A stretch of 64,000 nt of DNA, taken from Pseudomonas paraeruginosa PA7. Lineage in GTDB: Bacteria; Pseudomonadota; Gammaproteobacteria; Pseudomonadales; Pseudomonadaceae. Below are positions 41,256-50,708 of this stretch, piece after piece (position 1 is the stretch's first letter; the number at the start of each line of letters is the position of its first letter). The notes beneath the pieces were generated by a model. It saw nothing but the letters and a program-made list of their open reading frames with translations. It was not told the DNA's origin and did no database searches. A program made the position numbers and the translations under genes. The stretch covers positions 2,856,001-2,920,000 of the forward strand of contig NC_009656.1 of the NCBI RefSeq assembly GCF_000017205.1, read 5' to 3'.

Positions 41256-41681
41256 ATGGCCACCGCACTACGTTTCAGACCCCTGGACGCCTTCTACAAC
41301 GTCCTCAACCCGGTTCCCTTCGGTTTCTTCGTCGCCGCCCTGGTCTTCGACGCCGCCTACTTCGCCACGGCGGAGGTGATGTGGGGCAAGAGCGCAGCCT
41401 GGTTGATCACCCTCGGCCTGCTCTTCGCCATCCTGCCCTGCGTTGTCGATCTGTTGCGCGTATGGCTGCTGCGGCGCGCGGCGGTCGTCGCGGCGGCCAG
41501 GGTTGCCTCGCTGCTGAAGTTCGCCGGCATCGTCCTGGCCATCTTCAATGCCTTCGTGCATAGCCGCGACGCCTATGGGGTGATGCCGGTCGGACTGTGG
41601 CTGTCGATCGCGACGGTGTTGCTGCTGGCGCTGGGAGAGGCGCTCCTGGCGGTATCCGAAGAGGAGGTGGCGCATGGCTAG
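41256..41681 (+). CDS. DUF2231-like small membrane protein
   Basis: 141 residues with four predicted membrane helices (about residues 19-38, 48-68, 83-102 and 113-132) separated by short loops. The ATG has a GAGAGGAG site upstream. It resembles small four-helix proteins of DUF2231, which often accompany haem- or PQQ-linked dehydrogenases. Its last eight bases overlap the start of the sorbosone-dehydrogenase-like gene, giving a translationally coupled pair. Confidence 0.75.
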   Translation: MATALRFRPLDAFYNVLNPVPFGFFVAALVFDAAYFATAEVMWGKSAAWLITLGLLFAILPCVVDLLRVWLLRRAAVVAAARVASLLKFAGIVLAIFNAFVHSRDAYGVMPVGLWLSIATVLLLALGEALLAVSEEEVAHG

Positions 41682-42993
41682 CCTCCACTCGCTGCGCCCC
41701 GTCGCGCTTACCGTCGGCCTGGTCCTGGCCGGCTGCAACCAGGGATCGCCGAACGATCCGCAGCGGCAGACCGGCGCCAACCCGTCGCTCCCGGAGCCGA
41801 AACACTTCCTCCTGCCGCCGATGAAAGTGCCGGAAGGCGTGGGCTGGTCGGGAGAGGCCAGGCCGACGGTGGCGCAGGGCCTGAAGATCGAGAAGATCGC
41901 CGATGGCCTGCAGCACCCTCGCCAATTGCTGGTCCTGTCCAACGGCGATGTACTGGTGGTGGAGGCCAACTCGCCCGGCACCGCGCCGGTGACCACGCCG
42001 AAACAGCTCATCGCGGGGATGGTCAAGGGTCAGTCCGGCAAGGCCGGCAAGGGCGGCAACCGCATCACCCTGCTGCGCCGCGCCGACGGCGGAGGCCACT
42101 GGCAGAAATACCTGTTCCTTGAGGGGCTGGACTCGCCGTTCGGCGTGCAACAGGTGGGGAACTACCTGTATGTCGCCAATACCGGAAACATCATGCGCTA
42201 CCGCTACGTTCCCGGCGAAACCCGCATCGCCGGCCCCGGGATGGAGTTCACCGACCTGCCGGACACCATCAACCACCACTGGACCAAGGCCCTGCTCGCC
42301 AGCCCGGACGGACGCAAGCTCTACGTCGGCGTCGGTTCGAACAGCAACATCACCGAAAACGGCGCGGCGATCGAATACCGTCGTGCGGCGATTCTCGAGG
42401 TGGACGTCGCCAGTCGCGGCAGCCGCATCTACGCCTCCGGCCTGCGCAACCCGACCGGCCTGCAGTGGGAACCGGTCTCCGGCAAGCTGTGGACCATCGT
42501 CAACGAGCGCGACGAGATCGGCAACGACCTGGTCCCGGACTACCTGACCTCGGTACGGGAAGGCGGCTTCTACGGCTGGCCCTACAGCTACTTCGGCCAG
42601 CACCTGGATCCGCGGGTGAGGCCGCAGCGTCCCGATCTGGTGGCGAAGGCCATCGTTCCCGACTACGCACTGGGTTCCCACGTGGCCGCGCTGGGCCTGT
42701 TCTTCTATACCGGCGACCAGTTGCCGGAGCGCTATCGCAACGGCGCCTTCGTCAGCGAGCACGGTAGCTGGAACCGCTCGCCGGTCAGCGGCTTCCAGGT
42801 GGTTCACGTGCCGTTCGTCGATGGCAAGCCCGCCGGAGCGCCGCAGCCGGTGGTGACCGGGTTCGTCTCCGCCGACGAGAAGCAGCTGTTCGGCGCGCCG
42901 GTGGGCTTGGCGCAAGCGGATGATGGGGCGCTGCTGATCGCCGATGACGTCGGCAACGCCATCTGGCGGGTGAGCGCCGCGGGCGCCGACTAG
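41674..42993 (+). CDS. L-sorbosone dehydrogenase-like PQQ/beta-propeller lipoprotein
   Basis: 439 residues. Lipoprotein signal peptide with lipobox LVLAGC and Cys21. The rest is a six-bladed beta-propeller of the soluble glucose/sorbosone dehydrogenase kind: GLQHPRQLLVLSNGDVLVVE (about residues 75-94), LASPDGRKLYVGVGSNS, YASGLRNPTGLQWEP and SEHGSWNRSPVSGFQVV near 364. These motifs predict oxidation of an aldose or similar sugar in the periplasm with PQQ, though residues for PQQ were not checked one by one. It overlaps the membrane protein gene and ends 71 bases before the PvdS promoter of pvdH; there is no sign that it belongs to pyoverdine synthesis. Confidence 0.83.
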   Translation: MASLHSLRPVALTVGLVLAGCNQGSPNDPQRQTGANPSLPEPKHFLLPPMKVPEGVGWSGEARPTVAQGLKIEKIADGLQHPRQLLVLSNGDVLVVEANSPGTAPVTTPKQLIAGMVKGQSGKAGKGGNRITLLRRADGGGHWQKYLFLEGLDSPFGVQQVGNYLYVANTGNIMRYRYVPGETRIAGPGMEFTDLPDTINHHWTKALLASPDGRKLYVGVGSNSNITENGAAIEYRRAAILEVDVASRGSRIYASGLRNPTGLQWEPVSGKLWTIVNERDEIGNDLVPDYLTSVREGGFYGWPYSYFGQHLDPRVRPQRPDLVAKAIVPDYALGSHVAALGLFFYTGDQLPERYRNGAFVSEHGSWNRSPVSGFQVVHVPFVDGKPAGAPQPVVTGFVSADEKQLFGAPVGLAQADDGALLIADDVGNAIWRVSAAGAD

Positions 42994-43064
42994 CGGCCGG
43001 GCCGACGATAACCGGGCCGGTGGCGACGCTCCGGCCTGGTCTCCGACCCCTCGACCCGGCGCAG

Positions 43065-43088
43065 TAAATCCGTGCGGCCCTCCTGCGT
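43065..43088 (+). promoter_or_regulatory. PvdS-type promoter of pvdH
   Basis: TAAAT at 43065-43069, 16 bases, CGT at 43086-43088: an exact match, 89 bases before the pvdH ATG. It should drive pvdH, the MbtH-like gene and the thioesterase. Confidence 0.8.
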
Positions 43089-43177
43089 CTCCTCTGCATC
43101 CGATCCGTGAATGTCGCCACAGGCGTGCGGATCGCCGGTTGCCAGTGGAACACCACCACGCCTCGAGGGTTGAAGAC

Positions 43178-44883
<1,706 letters not shown>

Positions 44884-45648
44884 GTGGGCGGCATGCCCGT
44901 ACGGCTGTTCTGCCTGCCGTATTCCGGCGCTAGCGCCATGACCTACAGCCGCTGGCGACGCAAGCTGCCGGCCTGGCTGGCAGTGCGTCCGGTGGAATTA
45001 CCGGGGCGTGGGGCGCGGATGGCCGAGCCGCTGCAGACCGACCTGGCGGGCCTGGCGCAGCAACTGGCGCGCGAGCTGCACGACGAGGTCCGCCAGGGCC
45101 CCTACGCGATACTCGGGCACAGCCTCGGCGCCTTGCTCGCCTGCGAGGTGCTGTATGCCTTGCGCGAGCTGGATTGCCCGACGCCGCTGGGGTTCTTCGC
45201 CTGCGGCACCGCGGCGCCGTCGCGACGCGCCGAGTATGACCGCGGTTTCGCCGAACCGAAGAGCGACGCCGAGCTGATCGCCGACCTGCGCGACCTGCAA
45301 GGTACGCCGGAAGAGGTGCTGGGCAACCGCGAGCTGATGAGCCTGACCCTGCCGATCCTGCGCGCCGATTTCCTGCTCTGCGGCAGCTATCGCCACCAGC
45401 GGCGCCCGCCGCTGGCCTGCCCGATCCAAACGCTTGGCGGCAGGGAGGACAAGGCCAGCGAGGAACAGTTGCTGGCCTGGGCCGAGGAAACCCGCAGCGG
45501 TTTCGAACTGGAGCTGTTCGACGGCGGGCACTTCTTCATCCACCAGCGCGAGGCCGAGGTGCTGGCGGTCGTCGAGCGCCAGGTCGAGGCCTGGCGCGCG
45601 GGGCAGGGCGCCGCGGCGTTGGCGATCGAGGCGGCGGCGATCTGCTGA
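44884..45648 (+). CDS. type II thioesterase
   Basis: 254 residues if the GTG directly after the MbtH-like stop is used, 251 with the ATG nine bases later. Alpha/beta hydrolase: FCLPYSGASAMTYSRW at the start, nucleophile Ser in ILGHSLGALLAC (about residue 81), Asp in GGREDKA and His in GGHFFIHQRE (about 218). It is a paralogue of PvdG (14158), with identical motifs at the same spacing. It probably removes misloaded groups from pyoverdine carrier domains. A bidirectional hairpin follows. Confidence 0.92.
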   Translation: MGGMPVRLFCLPYSGASAMTYSRWRRKLPAWLAVRPVELPGRGARMAEPLQTDLAGLAQQLARELHDEVRQGPYAILGHSLGALLACEVLYALRELDCPTPLGFFACGTAAPSRRAEYDRGFAEPKSDAELIADLRDLQGTPEEVLGNRELMSLTLPILRADFLLCGSYRHQRRPPLACPIQTLGGREDKASEEQLLAWAEETRSGFELELFDGGHFFIHQREAEVLAVVERQVEAWRAGQGAAALAIEAAAIC

Positions 45649-45691
45649 TGCCCGCGAGGGCGCCATAGGCCCTGCGGCGGCTCCGATGTCG

Positions 45692-45734
45692 ACGAAAAAA
45701 GGCCGGTGAGCAGCGCTCCCCGGCCTTTTTCGTT
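45692..45734. terminator. bidirectional intrinsic terminator
   Basis: A hairpin with arms ACGAAAAAAGGCCGG and CCGGCCTTTTTCGT lies between the convergent thioesterase and fpvF genes. The A run on one side and T run on the other allow termination on both strands. Confidence 0.85.
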
Positions 45735-45746
45735 ACGACGCGCGGC

Positions 45747-46664
45747 TCAGCCTTTACCGGCCAGCAGCCCTTCGACTATCGCTTGCATGTCACTTTCCAG
45801 GCCGGCCACCGGGTCCGCCGCCTCGGTGTCCACCACTACCAGGCGTGCGCCGCTGGCGGCGATGGCATCGGCGAGAGGCCTGGGTGGCTGGCGGTGATGC
45901 AGGACCAGGGCGATGTCCTCGCTCTTCAGCTCCTCGGCGAAGGCCTGGATACTGGCCTCGGTCCAGCCATCGTCGGCCTGGATCTCCACGTCCAGCGGGT
46001 CCAGGTTGAGCCCGGCGAGCAGGTAGCCGAGGCGTTCGGAGAGGCTGATCACGCTGAGGTTGTCGGCCTTCGCCAGGCGATTCTCGTTGCTGGCGGTCGC
46101 TTCCAGCAATTGCTTCTTCAGCGTCGCCAGGTTGGCCTGGATGGTCGCTGCGGCGTCGGGCGCCAGGCGTTCCAGGTCGCTGGCGAGGACATCGGCCATG
46201 CGTCCCAGGTTGCTCGGGTTGAGCCAGGGGTAGGCATGCAGGTCGCTGCCGGGGCGCAGGGCGATGCCGGGCAGGGCGCCGTCCACCGGACGCGCGGCGT
46301 CGATCTCGACGATGCGGATGTTGCTGCGGCGGGCCAGCGGGTAGAGCGGGTCGTCGCTCCAGATCGAGCGCAGGTCGATCACCGCGTCGGCCTGCCCGGC
46401 GGCCTTGGCCAGTCCGCCGGCGCCGCGCCCGGCGAAGAACGAGGCCTGGCGGCTGGCCGGCAGGTTGGCCGGGGCGACCCGTTGCAGCTTGACCTCGGTG
46501 TCCCGCAGCAGGCGTTCGGCGAGGGCGTGGGTGACCGGCAGGCTGGCCAGTACCGTGACTTGCGCGGACTGGGCCGCGGCCGGCGTCGCGGCGAGGGCCG
46601 GGAGCGGGCCGGCGAGTCCGGCGCAAGCCAGGGCCAGGGCGAGGCAATGGGGTTTCAGGTTCAT
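45747..46664 (-). CDS. fpvF: periplasmic pyoverdine/siderophore-binding protein FpvF
   Basis: 305 residues, with a signal peptide ending GPLPALA (about residue 25). A cluster A-I (ZnuA/TroA-type) substrate-binding protein: ASLPVTHALAERLL, the long central helix with LERLAPDAAATIQANLATLKKQLLEAT, and the second lobe. In P. aeruginosa FpvF binds ferripyoverdine together with FpvC in the periplasm. Metal-binding His are fewer than in typical zinc binders, as expected for a siderophore-binding member. It overlaps fpvE by four bases and is the last gene of the operon, ending at the hairpin at 45692. Confidence 0.9.
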   Translation of the reverse strand: MNLKPHCLALALACAGLAGPLPALAATPAAAQSAQVTVLASLPVTHALAERLLRDTEVKLQRVAPANLPASRQASFFAGRGAGGLAKAAGQADAVIDLRSIWSDDPLYPLARRSNIRIVEIDAARPVDGALPGIALRPGSDLHAYPWLNPSNLGRMADVLASDLERLAPDAAATIQANLATLKKQLLEATASNENRLAKADNLSVISLSERLGYLLAGLNLDPLDVEIQADDGWTEASIQAFAEELKSEDIALVLHHRQPPRPLADAIAASGARLVVVDTEAADPVAGLESDMQAIVEGLLAGKG

Positions 46665-47566
46665 CCGGGGGTTCCTTTCAGGTGCGGCAGGCAGCCGCGA
46701 GCGATGGCGGCGAGGCCGAAGGCCAGGCCGGCGACCAGGATGATCGCGGCGCCGGAGGGAATCGGCAGGTCGAACATGATCGGCAACAGGATACCGGCCA
46801 GCGTGCTGACGGTGGCGATCAGCACTGCCAGCCAGAAGAACCCTTTCAGCGACTGGCTGACCAGGCGCGCCGCCGCCGCCGGGATCACCAGCAGGGCCCC
46901 GACCAGGATCGCGCCGATCACTTTCACCGCGGCGACGGTGACCAGGGTCACCAGGGCCACGAACAGGTAGTCCAGGCTCTTCACCGCGACCCCGCGCACC
47001 GCCGCCAGTTGTGGGTTGAAGCTGGCCAGCATGATGCGGTTGTACAGCGGCAGGGCCAGGCACGGCACCAGCACGGCGACTGCCGCCAGCACCGCGAGGT
47101 CATGGCCGTTCACGGTCAGCACCGAGCCGAACAGGACGTTCTCGAGAATATGCACGTTGATCCTGCCGGCCAGCACCAGCAGCAGGCTGGCGCCGAGCGC
47201 CAGGGACACCGAGAGGAACACCCCGATCAGGGTGTCCGGGGCCAGGCCGGTGCGGTTGCGCAGGTAGTTGAGCAGGACGCCGAACAGCAGGCAGTAGCCG
47301 AACAGGCTGCCGTAGGGCCCGGTGTAGGGTTCGCCGAGAAGGATGCCGATGGCCACGCCGGTGAGCGCGGCGTGGCCGACCGCCTCGGAGAAGAAGGCGA
47401 AGCGCTTGACCACCACCAGGGTGCCGAGGCCGCCGAGCACCGGGCCGATCAGCAGGCCGGCGAGCAGGGCGTTGACGACGAAGCCGTAGGCCAGGGTCTC
47501 CGGCAGGTAGCCGGCGGCGGCCCAGGCCTGGACGGCCTGGCGCAGTTGTTCGTAGGCGTCGTTCAT
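46661..47566 (-). CDS. fpvE: ABC-transporter permease FpvE
   Basis: 301 residues with about eight membrane helices, of the ABC-3 (ZnuB-like) permease family: VVVKRFAFFSEAVGHAALTG (about residue 51) is the loop that contacts the ATPase, and KVIGAILVGALLVIPAAAARL (about 216) is conserved too. It is the membrane part of the FpvCDE transporter that takes up the iron released from pyoverdine. It overlaps fpvD and fpvF by four bases each. Confidence 0.92.
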   Translation of the reverse strand: MNDAYEQLRQAVQAWAAAGYLPETLAYGFVVNALLAGLLIGPVLGGLGTLVVVKRFAFFSEAVGHAALTGVAIGILLGEPYTGPYGSLFGYCLLFGVLLNYLRNRTGLAPDTLIGVFLSVSLALGASLLLVLAGRINVHILENVLFGSVLTVNGHDLAVLAAVAVLVPCLALPLYNRIMLASFNPQLAAVRGVAVKSLDYLFVALVTLVTVAAVKVIGAILVGALLVIPAAAARLVSQSLKGFFWLAVLIATVSTLAGILLPIMFDLPIPSGAAIILVAGLAFGLAAIARGCLPHLKGTPG

Positions 47567-48318
47567 CGGCTGGCCTCCGCGTTCTTCCGCGGCTGGGTGG
47601 AGAACAGCGTGAGCAGGCGTTCCGGGGTCAGGCTGCTGGCCGCCGGACCGTCGAACAGCAGGTGGCGGTTGAGACCGCTGACCCGGTCGGCGAGGCGGCC
47701 GACGGCCTCCAGGTCGTGCTCGATCCAGAGCACGGTGACGCCGGCCTGGCGCCAGTCCAGCAACAGCCGTTCGAAGACCTGGATGCCGCCCTCGTCGAGG
47801 GCCGACATCGGTTCGTCCAGCACCAGCAGTTGCGGCGGCGGTACCAGGCCCTGGGCCAGCAGCACGCGCTGGCGCTCGCCGCCGGAGAGGGCGCCCATGC
47901 GCCGACTGCGCTTGGCCAGCATGCCGACCCGCTCCAGGGCCGCGTCGATCGCCGGGCGCCGGCTGCGCGACAGGCCGAGGAAGGCCGGACGACGCTGGCA
48001 CATGGCGGCCATGAAGTCGTCGACGGTGAGCGGCAGTCCGCGGTCGAACTCCAGCGCCTGCGGTACGTAGCCGATGCAGCCGGGCGCGCCGGGCCACTCC
48101 AGGCGCAGTTCGCCGCGATGCGGCATCTGTCCGAGCAGGGTCTTGACCAGCGAGCTCTTGCCGCCGCCGTTCGGACCGACCAGCGCGTGCACGCTGCCGG
48201 CCTCGACGCGCAGGCGCACGCCATCGAGGATGCGGCTGCCGCCGAGGCTCAGGTCGATCCCGGCGAAGTCGATGGCCGGCCCGCAAGGCGTGGCGCAAAG
48301 CCGTTCGGCCACGGTCAT
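47563..48318 (-). CDS. fpvD: ABC-transporter ATPase FpvD
   Basis: 251 residues. Walker A GPNGGGKSS (48-56), signature LSGGERQR (144-151), Walker B LLVLDEPMSALDE (164-176) and the switch His in LWIEHDLEAVG. It powers FpvE. The order fpvG-H-J-K-C-D-E-F is known from PAO1 and preserved here. Confidence 0.93.
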   Translation of the reverse strand: MTVAERLCATPCGPAIDFAGIDLSLGGSRILDGVRLRVEAGSVHALVGPNGGGKSSLVKTLLGQMPHRGELRLEWPGAPGCIGYVPQALEFDRGLPLTVDDFMAAMCQRRPAFLGLSRSRRPAIDAALERVGMLAKRSRRMGALSGGERQRVLLAQGLVPPPQLLVLDEPMSALDEGGIQVFERLLLDWRQAGVTVLWIEHDLEAVGRLADRVSGLNRHLLFDGPAASSLTPERLLTLFSTQPRKNAEASR

Positions 48319-49259
48319 GCGCCGGATTCCTGGATGGCGCGGACCACGGTGTCGAGGTTGCGCGCCATTTCTTCCTCGTACTTGCCGGCGCTGTAGTCGC
48401 CATAGGAAATGTGCGACAGCGAATAGAGCTTCACCCCGGACTCGCGCTGGATGGTCTCGACGTAGGTGGAGGGGAAGTCGATCTCGGAGAAGATCACCTT
48501 CACGTCCAGCGCCTTGAGCTGGTCGATGGTCTTCTTCAACTGGCTCGGACTCGGCTCGATGCCGTGGGCCGGTTCGACCACGGCGGTGACCTCCAGGCCG
48601 AACTCGCGCAGCAGGTAGTCGTAGGCGCCGTGGATGGTGGCGACGCGGAAGTCGGCGGCCGGGGCCTTGTTCAGCCGCGCCAGGGCGTCGGCGCGCAGGG
48701 CCCGCAGGCGCTTGGCGTAGGCCCGGGCGTTGCGGGTGTAGGCCTTGGCGTTGGCCGGGTCGAGTTTGCCCAGTTCGCGGGCGATGGTGTTGACCTGGGT
48801 GATCGAGGCGCTGATGGACAGGAAGGTGTGCGGGTTGACCACCTTGCCGGCGCCGCGCGCGGCCATGCCGGTGGCGGCCAGCAGCGGCACCTTGGCGTTG
48901 GCCTCGATCACCGGGATGCCGGGCTTTTCGCTGGAGGCGATCATGCGCTCGGCGAAATCGTCGTGGCCGACGCCGTTGAGCACCACCACGTCGAGCGTGC
49001 CGATGCGCTTGATGTCCTCGGCGCGCGGCTCGTAGGCATGTGGGTTGAAACCGGCGGGGATCAGCGGCACCACCTCGGCCTTGTCGCCGACGATGTTGCT
49101 CACGTAGCTGTAGTAGGGGTGCAGGGTGATGCCGATGCGCAAGCGCTTGCCGTCTTCGGCCAGGGCCAGCGGGGCGAGCAGGGCCAGCAGCAGGGCGGCC
49201 GGCAGGGCGCGGCCCGGGACCAGGCCGCGCAGGAGGGAGGACAGACGGGAGAACAGCAT
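48315..49259 (-). CDS. fpvC: periplasmic metal-binding protein FpvC
   Basis: 314 residues from ATG 49259 with AGAAGGCGA upstream; an in-frame TTG at 49295 is less likely. Signal peptide about residues 1-34 (ends LAPLALA). Cluster A-I binding protein with the metal ligands of the TroA fold visible as His in GFNPHAYEPRAED (about 73), His in NPHTFLS (about 143), Glu/His in the VVEPAHGIEPS segment and Asp/Glu in FSEIDFPS. FpvC captures the Fe2+ freed from pyoverdine and passes it to FpvDE. Confidence 0.92.
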   Translation of the reverse strand: MLFSRLSSLLRGLVPGRALPAALLLALLAPLALAEDGKRLRIGITLHPYYSYVSNIVGDKAEVVPLIPAGFNPHAYEPRAEDIKRIGTLDVVVLNGVGHDDFAERMIASSEKPGIPVIEANAKVPLLAATGMAARGAGKVVNPHTFLSISASITQVNTIARELGKLDPANAKAYTRNARAYAKRLRALRADALARLNKAPAADFRVATIHGAYDYLLREFGLEVTAVVEPAHGIEPSPSQLKKTIDQLKALDVKVIFSEIDFPSTYVETIQRESGVKLYSLSHISYGDYSAGKYEEEMARNLDTVVRAIQESGA

Positions 49260-49291
49260 GGGAAATCGCCTTCTGTGGAGTCGGTGAGCGG

Positions 49292-49846
49292 TCAATGGCG
49301 GTGCTGGCGGGTCACGCCGGCGTCGAAGCGGCTGACCACCTGGCGCCAGCCGGCATCGGCCAGGGCTCGGGCGTCGCCCGGTACGGCGCCGGCCGCGGCG
49401 GGCTTCAGCCAGACCTCGGTGGGGCCGAGCAGCAGGAGGAACGAACCGGCCACCCCGGGCTTGCCGCTGACGCCCAGGTAGCTCGGACGCCCGGCGGTTT
49501 CGCCGTGGCTCCAGCGGTGCTCGCCGCGACTGCTCGCGGCGACGTCGGCGACGAAGGGCGGGAAGCCCTCGGCGGCCAGTTCGTCGACGGAGGCCGCGGC
49601 TTCGCCGTCGTCCAGGCGCGCCTGGATGTCTTCGGCGGCGACCTGCAGGTCGGCGTAGATGCCCTGTTCGGCGGCATTCAGGTCGAGTCGGGCGTCCACC
49701 TGGTGGGGCTCCAGGGCTTGCGCTTCATGGGACTGCTGGCGCAGCCCGACCACCGTGGCGGCGAGGGCCAGGATCAGCACACTGCCGAGCAGTACGTAGA
49801 GGGTCTCGTGGCCGGCGCCGGCCGGGCGGACGGTTTCGACGCTCAT
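49292..49846 (-). CDS. fpvK: FpvK, membrane-anchored component of the iron-release system
   Basis: 184 residues from ATG 49846; the longer open frame to 50080 is shared with fpvJ and not used. One membrane helix at about residues 16-36, then a periplasmic domain of about 145 residues with several Trp and a conserved HRWSHGE segment. No known catalytic motif is visible. FpvK belongs to the FpvGHJK group that helps reduce and release iron from ferripyoverdine. It overlaps fpvJ by four bases; a 32-base gap separates it from fpvC, the only real gap in the operon. Confidence 0.88.
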   Translation of the reverse strand: MSVETVRPAGAGHETLYVLLGSVLILALAATVVGLRQQSHEAQALEPHQVDARLDLNAAEQGIYADLQVAAEDIQARLDDGEAAASVDELAAEGFPPFVADVAASSRGEHRWSHGETAGRPSYLGVSGKPGVAGSFLLLLGPTEVWLKPAAAGAVPGDARALADAGWRQVVSRFDAGVTRQHRH

Positions 49847-50172
49847 GGCGCGGCGATGTCGGCGTGGTCGATTTCCACCACGTGGCCGGGGCCGGCGTCG
49901 AACAGCACGTAGAACTCGCCCTCGGGACGCTTGAAGGTCAGGGTCGAGTCGGCGCCGAGCTTGCCGGGAACCAGGATCTGCTCGTCGTAGCCGATCACGT
50001 CGAGGGTTACGCCGGGGGCGCCGCTGCCGTCGGAGAAGCCGCCCTTGCAGCGGATCTCGCCGGCCTGCACTTCCTCGCATTCGCAGATCGGGTTGTGCGC
50101 CAGGGCCGCGCCGCTCAGGCCTAGCAACAGGGCGGCCAGGGGCAGGCGCCAGGGGCGGGTGTAGATGCTCAT
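49843..50172 (-). CDS. fpvJ: FpvJ, small Cys-containing periplasmic protein
   Basis: 109 residues, with a signal peptide ending GAALA (about residue 25). The mature N-terminus has a conspicuous HNPICECEEV with a third Cys in IRCKGG, a plausible metal or redox centre. The remainder forms short beta strands (TLTFKRPEGEFYVLFDAG). In PAO1 it is part of the FpvGHJK proteins and has been proposed to assist FpvC as an iron chaperone. Four-base overlaps on both sides. Confidence 0.9.
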   Translation of the reverse strand: MSIYTRPWRLPLAALLLGLSGAALAHNPICECEEVQAGEIRCKGGFSDGSGAPGVTLDVIGYDEQILVPGKLGADSTLTFKRPEGEFYVLFDAGPGHVVEIDHADIAAP

Positions 50173-50708
50173 TGCTTACCTCGTTTGTTCAGCCAGGCCA
50201 CGGTGGCGGGGGATGCCTCGGCCAGGGGAATGGAAGCCTGGTGCATGGAGCCGTCCCAGCCTTCCATGGTGATCCACAGCTCGGCGTCGGGCCGGGTGCG
50301 CGGCGGGATCGGCACGCTGGTGCCCATGCGGTAGGGGCTGCCGAAGAAGATCACCCCGGCGGCACGCAGGCTGCGCGGCTTGCCGATGCGCAGGTAGGTC
50401 GCCTTGACCTGGGGAATGCAGGCCTGGCAGAGGGCGGCATTGAAGTCCTTCATGAAGCCGGCGGGGCCTTCGTCGTGCGGCGGTTCGATACGCATTTCCG
50501 CCAGGCGCAGGCTCCAGGGGCCGACCTGGATCTCGCCTGCCTCTCGTTCGCCGAGGCCGCTGGTGCCGCGGAACAGTGCGACGTCGGCGAAATAACGCGG
50601 CATGAAACCGAGCGGGATCAGGATCAGCAGAACGTTCAGGTGGAAACGCCAGCGCAGCCAGAACTGGCGCAGCGGCGAAACGGGCTGGGCAACGGCGGCC
50701 TTGCTCAT
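50169..50708 (-). CDS. fpvH: FpvH, membrane-anchored component of the iron-release system
   Basis: 179 residues, one N-terminal membrane helix (about 20-42) followed by a periplasmic domain. The latter has a CQACIP Cys pair (about residues 92-97) and a Trp-rich end (LWITMEGWDGS). The Cys pair suggests a redox or metal role next to the reductase FpvG, which is inference. It overlaps fpvG and fpvJ by four bases each. Confidence 0.9.
   Translation of the reverse strand: MSKAAVAQPVSPLRQFWLRWRFHLNVLLILIPLGFMPRYFADVALFRGTSGLGEREAGEIQVGPWSLRLAEMRIEPPHDEGPAGFMKDFNAALCQACIPQVKATYLRIGKPRSLRAAGVIFFGSPYRMGTSVPIPPRTRPDAELWITMEGWDGSMHQASIPLAEASPATVAWLNKRGKQ

Noticed and set aside
40873..41379. 168-codon + strand frame between treA and the DUF2231-like gene
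   Set aside because: It overlaps both neighbours in another frame and has shadow-like Arg/Ser composition.
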